Below, piece after piece: positions 1 through 6,568 of a stretch of 43,793 nt of DNA. Under the pieces are notes generated by a model that was given only the letters and a program-made list of their open reading frames with translations, had not been told where the DNA came from and did not search any database. Position 1 is the stretch's first letter. Each line of letters opens with the position of its first letter. Both the position numbers and the translations under genes were made by a program. The stretch covers positions 1 through 43,793 of the IMG/VR virus record IMGVR_UViG_3300047491_000264. One strand, written 5' to 3'. This stretch comes from a virus.

Positions 1-120
1 GACTGTGCGAATAGAGACAAGCGGTGCGACGAGTGCATTAGATACTCAGAGTATACGCCAGAGCAAACGCAGTCCAGTACCATCCAAAGCACACCAACCG
101 AGTCAGAAAGTCGTTCTTGA
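1..120 (+). CDS. Cys-rich microprotein, 3' part only (truncated by window start)
   Basis: The open frame enters from the window edge and stops at 118-120. It encodes the C-terminal 39 residues of the protein that is complete at 43038-43205, with identical sequence. It retains three of the four cysteines (the last two in a CDEC pair) and a Ser/Thr-rich tail. It overlaps tail-to-tail with the minus-strand membrane gene ending at 38. On a closed circle this is simply the other allele of the 43038 gene. Confidence 0.8.
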   Translation, partial: DCANRDKRCDECIRYSEYTPEQTQSSTIQSTPTESESRS

Positions 121-433
121 GGAGCTTGAAGAGCCATGAGTCCTTGCCGTAAGAAGGAGCCAACCAAACGAGGAAAGGGATACACAATAGAATCGTCCAG
201 CGATGTGTGGCTAAGAGAGATGCTCCGCAGACGAGAAAAGGAACACCAACTCTACGATACAATTTGGAACCTTGCGACCACCCACCTAGCCGCCAAAGGA
301 TACCACTTGCCACCATTAAAGGAAGAACCCACCACCCCACGATAAAATAAAGGGGGAACTGGAGACAAGCCCCGACGAAGATTTCCTCCCAGTTATCGAA
401 GAAACTCTTAATGTCCAAAGAAATAACTCGCAA
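38..433 (-). CDS. Small integral membrane protein B (left allele)
   Basis: This hydrophobic protein of about 130 residues has three or four likely membrane segments and conserved aromatic stretches (GWYWTAFALAY near the C-terminus). From WEEIF onward it is nearly identical to the right copy, with only about two conservative changes in ~117 residues, although the DNA differs at about 20 sites. Most changes are therefore silent on this strand, so the minus strand is the real coding strand. The start is uncertain: the right allele uses GTG overlapping the stop of gene A, while here the homologous codon is ATT, leaving TTG at 433 or 418. The function is unknown; the position next to spanin-like genes suggests a lysis or envelope role. 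Confidence 0.75.
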   Translation of the reverse strand: MRVISLDIKSFFDNWEEIFVGACLQFPLYFIVGWWVLPLMVASGILWRLGGWSQGSKLYRRVGVPFLVCGASLLATHRWTILLCIPFLVWLAPSYGKDSWLFKLLKNDFLTRLVCFGWYWTAFALAYTLSI

Positions 434-445
434 TCTCCCAGCCGA
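408..445 (-). pseudogene. Orphan 3' end of membrane gene A, left behind by HNH insertion
   Basis: Immediately after the HNH stop codon, the minus strand reads GWEIASYFFGH and then a stop. This matches the C-terminus of gene A in the HNH-free right allele (GWEIASYFFGSRL). In the left allele, gene A (879-1169) has a different tail (ELISYFLLK). The ancestral gene-A 3' end was thus separated from its gene when the HNH segment arrived, and a replacement end was supplied with the insertion. Confidence 0.7.
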
Positions 446-832
446 TTATTGTGCTGGATGAAAACTTTTTATATGCTCTGCGTTATTTTTGCATACGACC
501 AGATTCTCAATTCTATTATCAGTTTTTATTCCGTTAATGTGGTGAATCCGCTCATTCTTCTCTAGATTCCGACCAAGATGAATCTCCATTATGTGCCTAT
601 GCACTAGCTTTCGTTTCAAATCGTTTCTGCTAAAACGAAGGTAACCTTTGTGGACGTAAGTTCCGCCTTTCCAATTAGGGCTTTTCTCAAACCTTTGGTC
701 TAGCCCCATGCACTTCCTTGAGCAGTACATCAAGAAAGAGCTTTTGAACATCCACTTCTCTTTTCCGCATCTTAAACATTTCCCAAAAACGTATTGTATT
801 CCTTCTTTCGACTTCTCATCTCCAACCTTCAT
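446..832 (-). CDS. HNH homing-type endonuclease
   Basis: The protein has 128 residues from the ATG at 832, which follows a strong GGAGGTGG ribosome-binding site; an upstream ATG at 859 lacks one. The N-terminal half has a Cys4 zinc-ribbon pattern (CLRC, CSRKC) and an NWKGG motif common in phage homing HNH enzymes. The C-terminal half has the nuclease signature, with HRHIMEIHLG, RIHHINGIKTDNRIENL and a terminal helix. It is free-standing: there is no room for an intron between its ends and the flanking gene-A fragments. The homologous site at 43510-43530 lacks it, which marks it as a recent mobile insertion. Known HNH enzymes of this type nick or cut the empty allele to spread. Confidence 0.88.
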   Translation of the reverse strand: MKVGDEKSKEGIQYVFGKCLRCGKEKWMFKSSFLMYCSRKCMGLDQRFEKSPNWKGGTYVHKGYLRFSRNDLKRKLVHRHIMEIHLGRNLEKNERIHHINGIKTDNRIENLVVCKNNAEHIKSFHPAQ

Positions 833-878
833 TTGCCACCTCCATATAATGTTGACCAATTATATGGGGTAACATTCT

Positions 879-1169
879 TTATTTCAAGAGAAAATATGAA
901 ATAAGTTCAAAGGCAATAACACCAAAGGTTATATACACAAAAAACCAAAACCAGACCCATTGCTTTCTGAATCCCGTGATAAATAGAAGTCCCGCATCAA
1001 ATCCTATCAGCATCCAAAGCCCGATTGTCCGAAGAATGCCGGGGATACCCAAGTGGATTGTAAGTCCAAACATCGCCAACGCAAAACAGGCTAAGGCTGA
1101 GTATGACCACGCTGGCTCCTTCTCATTCCAAGCGTACCACCGCTGACTGATTGTCTTTCGCTTGCCCAT
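879..1169 (-). CDS. Small integral membrane protein A (left allele)
   Basis: The protein has 96 residues. A basic N-terminus (GKRKTISQRWYAWNEKEP) is followed by three hydrophobic segments. The right-end allele (43494-43790) is nearly identical over the first 45 residues but diverges strongly towards the C-terminus, the side facing the HNH gene. The start ATG overlaps by one base the stop of the lipoprotein gene upstream. The function is unknown; a place in the lysis cluster is inferred from its neighbours. Confidence 0.75.
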   Translation of the reverse strand: MGKRKTISQRWYAWNEKEPAWSYSALACFALAMFGLTIHLGIPGILRTIGLWMLIGFDAGLLFITGFRKQWVWFWFFVYITFGVIAFELISYFLLK

Positions 1170-1339
1170 TATTTTGCCTCCAATTTAGCTTTCATAACTT
1201 CCTGAATATACTCAGGCGTCATACACACCCAGTTTCCATCCATTCGGATATCTTTCTCGCTCATAGGATGAAGCACGATTGTTTTACAGCCTGTTAATAG
1301 CATCGAACATAGCAGTAATAGTGCTAGGGTCTTTGGCAT
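1169..1339 (-). CDS. Small lipoprotein, o-spanin-like, nested in the preceding gene
   Basis: This 56-residue frame starts at an ATG preceded by AGAGGTGAAGA. It has a classical lipoprotein signal: MPKT, a Leu-rich core (LALLLLCSML), then the lipobox LLTGC with Cys18 as the lipidation site. The mature part is about 39 polar residues. The first 56 bases lie inside the 3' end of the TM gene at 1284-1454 in another frame. Rz/Rz1-type spanins show the same nested arrangement of an inner-membrane protein and a small outer-membrane lipoprotein, which suggests an outer-membrane disruption role in a Gram-negative host. The partner is shorter than usual i-spanins, so this is tentative. Confidence 0.65.
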   Translation of the reverse strand: MPKTLALLLLCSMLLTGCKTIVLHPMSEKDIRMDGNWVCMTPEYIQEVMKAKLEAK

Positions 1340-1454
1340 TCTTCACCTCTTTCATGATTTCTTTCGCTTTTTTCTTCTGCTCCGAGGTGAACTCAAACCA
1401 CTTCCCCAAGAGTAGAAGAACCAGAGAAAGAACTTGTCCTATTAGGGCGATCAT
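1284..1454 (-). CDS. Short single-TM protein, possible i-spanin or holin partner
   Basis: The protein has 56 residues. An N-terminal hydrophobic segment (MIALIGQVLSLVLLLLG) is followed by a basic, helical, charged tail (SEQKKKAKEIMKEVKNAK). The start overlaps the 3' end of the gene at 1451-1660. Its own 3' end overlaps the lipoprotein gene in a different frame. The topology (one N-terminal TM and a helical soluble tail) fits an inner-membrane spanin subunit or a small holin; the shortness makes either assignment weak. Confidence 0.55.
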   Translation of the reverse strand: MIALIGQVLSLVLLLLGKWFEFTSEQKKKAKEIMKEVKNAKDPSTITAMFDAINRL

Positions 1455-1660
1455 TTCTTAAACAGCCCCAAGACATCCTTGGCATTTTCCACAATCTCGC
1501 CAATCTCGTCTTTTGTGAGTTTACCGTCCTCTAACCCATCAGCAATCTCACAAAGCAACTCTCCAACTTCTTTGCAGATGCCTTTTAGTTTTAAGACAAT
1601 TGGCGTTACAACCGCCAATCCAATAAGAAACCCGCTGACAATCTCAATTAACTGATCCAT
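1451..1660 (-). CDS. Membrane-anchored small protein, unknown
   Basis: The protein has 69 residues. One N-terminal transmembrane segment (roughly residues 5-25) precedes an amphipathic acidic part with a short DGLEDGKLTKDEIGE stretch. That stretch superficially recalls an EF-hand loop, but a single loop is weak evidence. Its start overlaps the end of the glycyl-radical-like gene, and its end overlaps the next small TM gene, so it is translated within the same compact cluster. A holin-like role is possible but unproven. Confidence 0.6.
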   Translation of the reverse strand: MDQLIEIVSGFLIGLAVVTPIVLKLKGICKEVGELLCEIADGLEDGKLTKDEIGEIVENAKDVLGLFKK

Positions 1661-1850
1661 TTACCGCCTCCTTTGGTTCTTTGAATACTTTACGATCTGC
1701 AAACTCTTGTTTCTTCCCAATGTTCCAACCACTAATCGGGCGGTGGTAGCCCATGACCCTACTCCACACCTCACAGCGTGTCCTCTCCGACTCCGACAAT
1801 GTCTTCGATGAAGCGTTTGACGCTGACGTATCCTTCTCTAATTCTGTCAT
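1644..1850 (-). CDS. Free-standing NrdD-like glycyl-radical domain peptide
   Basis: The protein has 68 residues, starting at an ATG behind GAGGAAACC. After a low-complexity Ser/Thr/Glu linker (1-25), residues 26-56 read CEVWSRVMGYHRP followed by a WNIGKKQEFADRK segment. This is the signature of the extreme C-terminus of anaerobic class III ribonucleotide reductase (NrdD), where the Gly of the RVxGY motif carries the radical; here it is Gly34. No catalytic NrdD barrel or NrdG activase is encoded in the window. It could be a YfiD-like spare subunit for a host enzyme, or a domain reused for something else. The family match is by eye but the motif is long and specific. Confidence 0.7.
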   Translation of the reverse strand: MTELEKDTSASNASSKTLSESERTRCEVWSRVMGYHRPISGWNIGKKQEFADRKVFKEPKEAVNGSVN

Positions 1851-1956
1851 GGTTTCCTCTTGGTATGGATAGCTCTTGGCGAAGTTCTGCGTGGAGCATC
1901 ATTAAAGTTTCACGACAACTGTGGCACCCAAACTCATGACGGCAATTTGAATCCAT
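1771..1956 (-). CDS. Small Cys/His-containing protein, unknown
   Basis: The protein has 61 residues from the ATG at 1956, behind a GGGGGATTAG ribosome-binding site. The N-terminus has a compact Cys/His cluster (CRHEFGCHSC) that could bind a metal. The 5' end overlaps the gene at 1934-2266 by a few codons. The 3' end overlaps the NrdD-like gene by 80 bases in another frame, which lowers confidence that the full length is used. No function is assigned. Confidence 0.45.
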   Translation of the reverse strand: MDSNCRHEFGCHSCRETLMMLHAELRQELSIPRGNHDRIREGYVSVKRFIEDIVGVGEDTL

Positions 1957-2266
1957 GACTAATCCCCCATGCGAGGTATGCAACCAGTGCAAGAATAAGA
2001 GAAGTAGCAAGCGTCCACCCAATCCCCTCAATCCTCTTCACGATACTGGCGTGATGGTCGATGACGGGAACGAGCTTCATAAGCGTCTGGTCAAGATTGT
2101 GGATGGTGTGGCTCATCCCGTTATCAATGCGGGTTTTGATGTGCTTGATGTCCCCCTGAATCTCAACCTGACGAACCTCCATCTGACCCAACTGCTTCAT
2201 CTTCTCTTCATGGAAAGTGAAGAGCTTTGCGATGTTCTCTTTCTGGTTGCAATCATGCTCTTCCAT
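1934..2266 (-). CDS. XhlA/holin-accessory-like protein (coiled coil plus C-terminal TM)
   Basis: The protein has 110 residues. Residues 1-75 are a polar heptad-like helix (VRQVEIQGDIKHIKTRIDN) and residues ~82-103 are a hydrophobic segment (IGWTLATSLILALVAYLAWG). A soluble coiled coil followed by one membrane anchor is the architecture of the hemolysin XhlA family, whose members work with holins. The position at the start of the small membrane-gene cluster supports a lysis role. The family assignment rests on architecture rather than a diagnostic motif. Confidence 0.55.
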   Translation of the reverse strand: MEEHDCNQKENIAKLFTFHEEKMKQLGQMEVRQVEIQGDIKHIKTRIDNGMSHTIHNLDQTLMKLVPVIDHHASIVKRIEGIGWTLATSLILALVAYLAWGISHGFKLPS

Positions 2267-2269
2267 AAA

Positions 2270-2404
2270 TCATTCCGCTTTCTTTTCTTCCTTTGGTTTG
2301 GATTCTTCAGCAATCTGCTGGTTGAGTTGCTGAAGTTCTGCGTTAATATGCTGTTGCATGGCAAGCAAATCGTAGACTCTGGCTTTTAATTCCACTACCG
2401 TCAT
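2270..2404 (-). CDS. 44-residue coiled-coil microprotein
   Basis: A short frame (MTVVELKARVYDLLAMQQHI then a Gln-rich helix and a Lys/Glu tail) starts within an ATGA overlap with the stop of the 2401-2745 gene and ends four bases before the next ATG. The perfect coupling to both neighbours and the helical composition argue that it is translated. Phages often have such a helical microprotein beside fibre genes. Function unknown. Confidence 0.6.
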   Translation of the reverse strand: MTVVELKARVYDLLAMQQHINAELQQLNQQIAEESKPKEEKKAE

Positions 2405-2745
2405 TGTGGTTCCTCCTGTTGTAGTTCAGTTATAGTAACAGTCCCATCCTCGTTAATCACATACTCGTACTTCTCTGGAACTTGAAGCGGGACGTAGCTT
2501 GGGTCAATCGCCTGAATGGATTGTTGCCATACTGCGAGTTTCACGAACAGGTCTTTGGCATATACTCCATAGGTCGCCGACATCTGCATCGGGGTTGCGT
2601 TAGCGTTGTTCCAGAATCGGTTGAACATCTCCGCTGTGCGCTCCCTCGCAACCTGGATGGTTCCAGAAACCCACGCATTGAGTTCCTTCACCTGTTGCTT
2701 CGTTATCTCTTCCTGTGTCGGTTGCGGGTCTGGAAATATGCCCAT
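2401..2745 (-). CDS. Hypothetical structural-region protein
   Basis: The protein has 114 residues and is mostly helical. The N-terminus (MGIFPDPQPTQEEITKQQVK) has the form of phage neck or virion accessory proteins, and the acidic C-terminus ends in QQEEPQ. It has no signal peptide or membrane segment. It lies between the fibre/decoration-type gene and the small lysis-type genes, with an AAGGAGAATTT ribosome-binding site. I do not recognise the family. Confidence 0.6.
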   Translation of the reverse strand: MGIFPDPQPTQEEITKQQVKELNAWVSGTIQVARERTAEMFNRFWNNANATPMQMSATYGVYAKDLFVKLAVWQQSIQAIDPSYVPLQVPEKYEYVINEDGTVTITELQQEEPQ

Positions 2746-2757
2746 AAATTCTCCTTT

Positions 2758-3843
2758 TTATGCTGTTTCAAGCCATCCACGAAGGACGCTTGTGACTGAG
2801 CCACTGAATCCAGTTAATCCGATTGCTGATACTTTTATATCCGTCTTTGCCGCAAGTTTCGTAGGGATTGGAAAGTAAATCCCACCGTTCTCATTCGTGA
2901 CAAGCATCTCGGTGTATCCATAGAAGCAGTTTGAGAGAAATCCAGTAGATGGTTCTCTATTCGCCCTTGTCATCAACCTTGCAGTCTGCACCTTTGTATC
3001 ATTATTTGTTGCCGCACCAACTTGCCACATATTCACATAGAGCGTCTTCCCAAGAGGGACGGTATACATATTGTTTCTTGCCCTTGTATATCCTGCCGTG
3101 ATGTAGGAGTAATCCTGTCCGCCCACAGTTGCCTCAATCGTGAGGTTTCCAACCGCCGCACCCGTCGAACCGCAAGAAATCGCTCTGAATGAATTGATAC
3201 GGAACGGAGAAGCAGTCATCGCTACTGCGGTATCCCCGTTTAGGATCACAATCTCTGACTTTTCAGCATAAGTAGCGTCAAGGAATTCAATCTTCACTGC
3301 GTGTGCCCCAGTTTTAGCAGAGACATCAATAATGTCATAGCTTGTCCTTGAAGCACCTGTTCCGCCACTTGAAAGCCCTCCAGAGAACGTAAGAACTGTG
3401 TCGCTCGTAACAGCCGAGACATACGCCCACTCAGGAGTAGTTCCCGCCTTATCAAGAATGATTAAATCTCCAACCGCAGTCGTGGTCAGGAAGTTCTCTC
3501 CCGCTACGGAAATAGTCGTTGTGGAACCACCAGAACCAGTCGCTCCTCCAGAGTGAATGACCGTTCCCAAGTCCTCATCACCAGCGGAAGACGATACCAC
3601 CTGCATCGCAGTTGCGGCAGTCGGGAACACATAAGTTCCACCAGCACTCCAAACATCCTCCATGCTCGTTGTAATGGCAGGATTAAACCCAACCTTCGAC
3701 CAAGGAGTATGCCCCGAAACATTCCCTTCAGCAATCTGCTCAAGATAGGTCTGGTTCACCACCCTTGGGTTTCCATCTACATTCTTAAACCCGTTATAAG
3801 CCCCAGTAGTATCAAGCCACCCCACTCCATGAATATTGCTCAT
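2758..3843 (-). CDS. Virion protein, probable tail-tip or fibre component
   Basis: The protein has 361 residues from MSNIHGVGWLD. This ATG overlaps the stop of the upstream fibre gene and has a TGGAGCG ribosome-binding site; the longer frame to 3894 lies inside that gene. It is rich in Gly, Ser and Thr with predicted β-structure, and a segment of about 60 residues (TTISVAGENFLTTT, then GDLIILDKAG) looks like a small β-barrel insertion. The C-terminal half has alternating polar/hydrophobic strands. No enzymatic motif is seen. Tight linkage to the fibre gene suggests they are assembled together. Confidence 0.65.
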   Translation of the reverse strand: MSNIHGVGWLDTTGAYNGFKNVDGNPRVVNQTYLEQIAEGNVSGHTPWSKVGFNPAITTSMEDVWSAGGTYVFPTAATAMQVVSSSAGDEDLGTVIHSGGATGSGGSTTTISVAGENFLTTTAVGDLIILDKAGTTPEWAYVSAVTSDTVLTFSGGLSSGGTGASRTSYDIIDVSAKTGAHAVKIEFLDATYAEKSEIVILNGDTAVAMTASPFRINSFRAISCGSTGAAVGNLTIEATVGGQDYSYITAGYTRARNNMYTVPLGKTLYVNMWQVGAATNNDTKVQTARLMTRANREPSTGFLSNCFYGYTEMLVTNENGGIYFPIPTKLAAKTDIKVSAIGLTGFSGSVTSVLRGWLETA

Positions 3844-5690
3844 ATCACGCTCCATGTGTTTGCGGCGATGCAGATGACCTGAACGCCTTCCCATTGATAA
3901 ATCGCTTGGTTCAAATCTCCGTCAATCGTGTCACTTCCAGCTCCTTCAAGAGTCACAGTCCCAGCTCCGATGTTCTTAAAGTTGAACCTCTGCCCGACCA
4001 CCGCCGTTGGAAGCGTCACGGTGAAGGCTGTTGCCTTGTTGCAGATGACTGTCTCGTCTGATACGAGAACGGTATAAGTGTCCGTTGCGGTGGTTATTTT
4101 ACCAATTATCCCGCCATCGGTCTGTATCCTGTCGTTGAACTTGAACTGGTCTTCATCCTCCATCCAAGTGAGGACACCATCGTTGGTTTCTCCGTCAAAC
4201 TTCAAAACATAATCTACTCCAGCTCCGCCAATACCAATATTTACATTACCTGCGACTGTTAGTTTTTCTGCTGGTGTCGTCGTCCCAATGCCAACATTCC
4301 CTGTTCCAGTTAAATGTAATCTTGGGGTTGTTCCGTCACTAGCCCAAATATCCATTATGTTAGAAGTCTGTGCGGAGTTAGCGAGGATTTTAAGTTGAGC
4401 TCTATCCGCAGAACCAACGACAGATAACTGGTCGCCTAGTCTGTTCAACCCCGCACTAGTATAAATTGCGTAATTATTCGTCGCCCCAGATTGAGAGCCG
4501 ATGAGTAGACCATACTTGCTAGTCCCCACTGCATTAGTACTTCCTTCGGCATAAAAAGCGGCGGTAGTGGTCGGAGAGTTATACGCCGCCATGTTTACAA
4601 CGTGAACACCGTAAGAATTAGTAACCGCTTTTGCAGAAGTAGAAAATGACTGTACTAAAGCCCCGTTTCTTGTTGTCACAGTCCCAGTATCAGTACCAGT
4701 TGTCCCAACAATAAACCACATACCGTTCTGCGTGGTCATTGTTCCAGTTCCTGAAAAATAATTATTCCCATAAATACCACTATTTGAAGATGTAAAATTA
4801 GAGGCACCACTCCAAGAGGTTTGAATAGCTACTCCTGCATTTTGGTAAGCATCATTTGAAGCGGCGGCTTTAGTAAAATAGACTTTAGTTCCCAATTCAG
4901 CTTTTGTATTATCAGTAGCGATTTTTAAAACTTCCAACCTTTCAGTTGGGGTAGTTGTTCCAATACCAACATTACCAGTATTTGAAATTACAGCTCTAAT
5001 ATTACCATTTGTTCCAAAATACAAATATCTATCACTATTTGTTCCGAGTAACAAATTTCTACTTGTTCCACCTGTATTAAAAATAAAATCATTCTCTTTA
5101 CGATTTACACCAAATAGAGTGCTAGAATGATTTATGCTTGGAACTGTCAAAGCGAGATAATGCCCAGATGTATCCATCATTATCAAGCGTTCTTCGGCTG
5201 ATGTTCCCGTGCTTTCATTCGCAATTTTTAACCCCATGATTGCATTGACATTATCAACAACAGCTAATTTATAATCAGGGGTAGTTGTTCCTATACCAAC
5301 ATTACCATTATTAAATATAAAATCCCCTGTTCCTACATCTCTGGAATTAAAATTAAAATTAGTCCCATCATAATAAATACTTGCATCGTTTCCTGTTCCA
5401 AAATAATGTTTTAAATTATCACCTATCTTTAAATCTCCAGTAAACGGCTGATTAGTGCCGTCTAGTTTAGCGTAAGGAGTTAGGTCGGAAGCGGTGAGAT
5501 AGGTGTTCGTATCAAGTCCAAGAAGCCCTGCCGTCACCTTCATCAAACCCGTGCCACCGCCAAGGTTCGTGAAGGTCTGGGGAGTGGTCTGGTCAAGATG
5601 CAGAGAGAGCGGGTCGGATTCTGCTAAAACTCCTCCATCAACAAGTTGTAGTTTTCCTGTGAATGGGTTTAGAATGGCTTCATACGCCAT
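3840..5690 (-). CDS. Tail fibre with repeated GIGTTTP modules
   Basis: The protein has 616 residues. Its N-terminus (MAYEAILNPFTGKLQLVDGG) resembles phage virion-attachment regions. Three copies of a GNVGIGTTTP motif (roughly residues 129, 239 and 463) separate β-rich segments. This motif is widespread in phage fibres and secreted β-helical or trimeric proteins. The last ~90 residues are a compact β domain typical of phage tail proteins (LVSDETVICNKATAFTVTLP, ending NTWSVI). The middle, rich in Thr, Asn and Gly, is the likely receptor-facing shaft. It follows the ejection genes and an NIP-repeat protein, the usual place for host-recognition genes. Confidence 0.8.
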   Translation of the reverse strand: MAYEAILNPFTGKLQLVDGGVLAESDPLSLHLDQTTPQTFTNLGGGTGLMKVTAGLLGLDTNTYLTASDLTPYAKLDGTNQPFTGDLKIGDNLKHYFGTGNDASIYYDGTNFNFNSRDVGTGDFIFNNGNVGIGTTTPDYKLAVVDNVNAIMGLKIANESTGTSAEERLIMMDTSGHYLALTVPSINHSSTLFGVNRKENDFIFNTGGTSRNLLLGTNSDRYLYFGTNGNIRAVISNTGNVGIGTTTPTERLEVLKIATDNTKAELGTKVYFTKAAASNDAYQNAGVAIQTSWSGASNFTSSNSGIYGNNYFSGTGTMTTQNGMWFIVGTTGTDTGTVTTRNGALVQSFSTSAKAVTNSYGVHVVNMAAYNSPTTTAAFYAEGSTNAVGTSKYGLLIGSQSGATNNYAIYTSAGLNRLGDQLSVVGSADRAQLKILANSAQTSNIMDIWASDGTTPRLHLTGTGNVGIGTTTPAEKLTVAGNVNIGIGGAGVDYVLKFDGETNDGVLTWMEDEDQFKFNDRIQTDGGIIGKITTATDTYTVLVSDETVICNKATAFTVTLPTAVVGQRFNFKNIGAGTVTLEGAGSDTIDGDLNQAIYQWEGVQVICIAANTWSVI

Positions 5691-6568
5691 TAGAACACCT
5701 CGTAGAAATAATCGTATGATTGTCCAGCTCGATTAGTCCAAGCTGTAGTATATCCAGACGAACCCTTGCAATAGCGATAAGTGTCAGCCCCGGCGGAAAC
5801 GGTTTCTTTCATAATGTACCAGTTTCCAAAAGCATCGGTGAAGCCGTAGTAGTTCGGAGAAGCGTCAGCGTCTTTATCAGCAATTGAGTATCGAGCCGTT
5901 GGAAGCTCAAGCTCGTTCTGAGCCGCTTTATATTCACTCTGCGTAAGCCCATAAGATGTGGATACGACTGTTGCCAGTCTCTCCCCATTCTCTTTAAGCG
6001 TGGCGGTCAGAGCGTCAATGAAGTGCCGACCATCGCTCATTCTTACCGTGATTGGCTTGTTAGGATCACGACTCAGTAGCCGTAGCGGTTGCAAAGCTTG
6101 CAACAACTGGTCAATATTAATGTCAACTATAGGCGACAATTGCGGAGGAATATTGACTACTGGACTTGGCTGTTCAGGGATATTTACGATTGGTGCCGGT
6201 AAGTTAACAACTGGGTTTACATTGATTCCCTCAACCGCCGTTAGCAGTCTGTCTAGGAGAGTGCTAAGTTCAGAGAGGTTGTTCACCTTTATCGACTCAG
6301 GAGCCTTCTCAGCCTTCGGGAAGTTCGTTACCTCTAGCTTCTTCGGAGCCTCTGGGATGTCAATGGCGTTGATCGCCTTAACGACAGCCGCAAGCTCCTC
6401 ACGGAGATACTTCTTCACGAAGTCAATGTTATTGACCTCTACCGAGTCAACAGCCTTCTTCGACAGCACCGCCTTCTCGACATCCTTCAGTGCGTCAGTG
6501 ACTGGAGTTAGATCAATCGGCTCTTCGGCTACTTCGGATGAGTAGGATGGGTAGTTAGGGTTAATCAT
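5690..6568 (-). CDS. Virion-associated protein with proline-rich VNIP repeats
   Basis: The protein has 292 residues. The N-terminal ~110 residues are charged and helical. Residues ~115-150 contain a repeated VNLPAP / VNIPEQPSP / VNIPPQLSP segment that may form an extended rod. The C-terminal ~90 residues (PNYYGFTDAFGNWYIMKETV) form a small β domain rich in Tyr and Trp. The start overlaps the preceding ejection-type gene by four bases and the stop abuts the fibre gene. Similar short proteins with a C-terminal GNWYIM-type domain occur just before fibre genes in environmental phages; they may act as an adaptor between tail and fibre. Confidence 0.65.
   Translation of the reverse strand: MINPNYPSYSSEVAEEPIDLTPVTDALKDVEKAVLSKKAVDSVEVNNIDFVKKYLREELAAVVKAINAIDIPEAPKKLEVTNFPKAEKAPESIKVNNLSELSTLLDRLLTAVEGINVNPVVNLPAPIVNIPEQPSPVVNIPPQLSPIVDINIDQLLQALQPLRLLSRDPNKPITVRMSDGRHFIDALTATLKENGERLATVVSTSYGLTQSEYKAAQNELELPTARYSIADKDADASPNYYGFTDAFGNWYIMKETVSAGADTYRYCKGSSGYTTAWTNRAGQSYDYFYEVF

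Larger units (their letters stand above)
1..1172. repeat. Left terminal allele of a duplicated locus
   Basis: This block matches 43086-43793 at the other end. The first ~126 bases and the last ~35 are identical. The middle is diverged, and only this copy carries an HNH gene (446-832). Both copies encode the tail of a Zn microprotein and membrane proteins B and A. A true terminal repeat of one phage would be kept identical by replication, so I infer that two strain variants of one locus were joined at the contig ends. A real diverged tandem duplication cannot be excluded. Confidence 0.85.

Noticed and set aside
136-345. Plus-strand 69-codon frame also present at 43221-43430
   Set aside because: It changes at many residues between the two alleles while the overlapping minus-strand membrane protein is nearly unchanged; it is a shadow of gene B.
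446-878. Group I intron carrying the HNH gene
   Set aside because: The HNH stop is followed within about ten bases by gene-A-like coding remnant and its start lies near gene A's stop; no space for intron core structures.
1955-2389. Plus-strand 144-codon frame with hydrophobic stretches
   Set aside because: It covers the XhlA-like, 44-residue and neighbouring minus genes with good ribosome-binding sites and couplings; it has no upstream signal and mirrors their codons.
3840-5690. DNA-level repeats in the fibre gene as a possible recombination cassette
   Set aside because: The repeats encode the common GNVGIGTTTP motif and are explained by protein structure; no inverted sites or invertase are near.
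5958-6545. Plus-strand 195-codon Ser/Thr-rich frame
   Set aside because: Antisense to the 5690-6568 virion gene; its low-complexity Ser/Thr content is what a reverse-read Glu/Ala/Val-rich helix gives.
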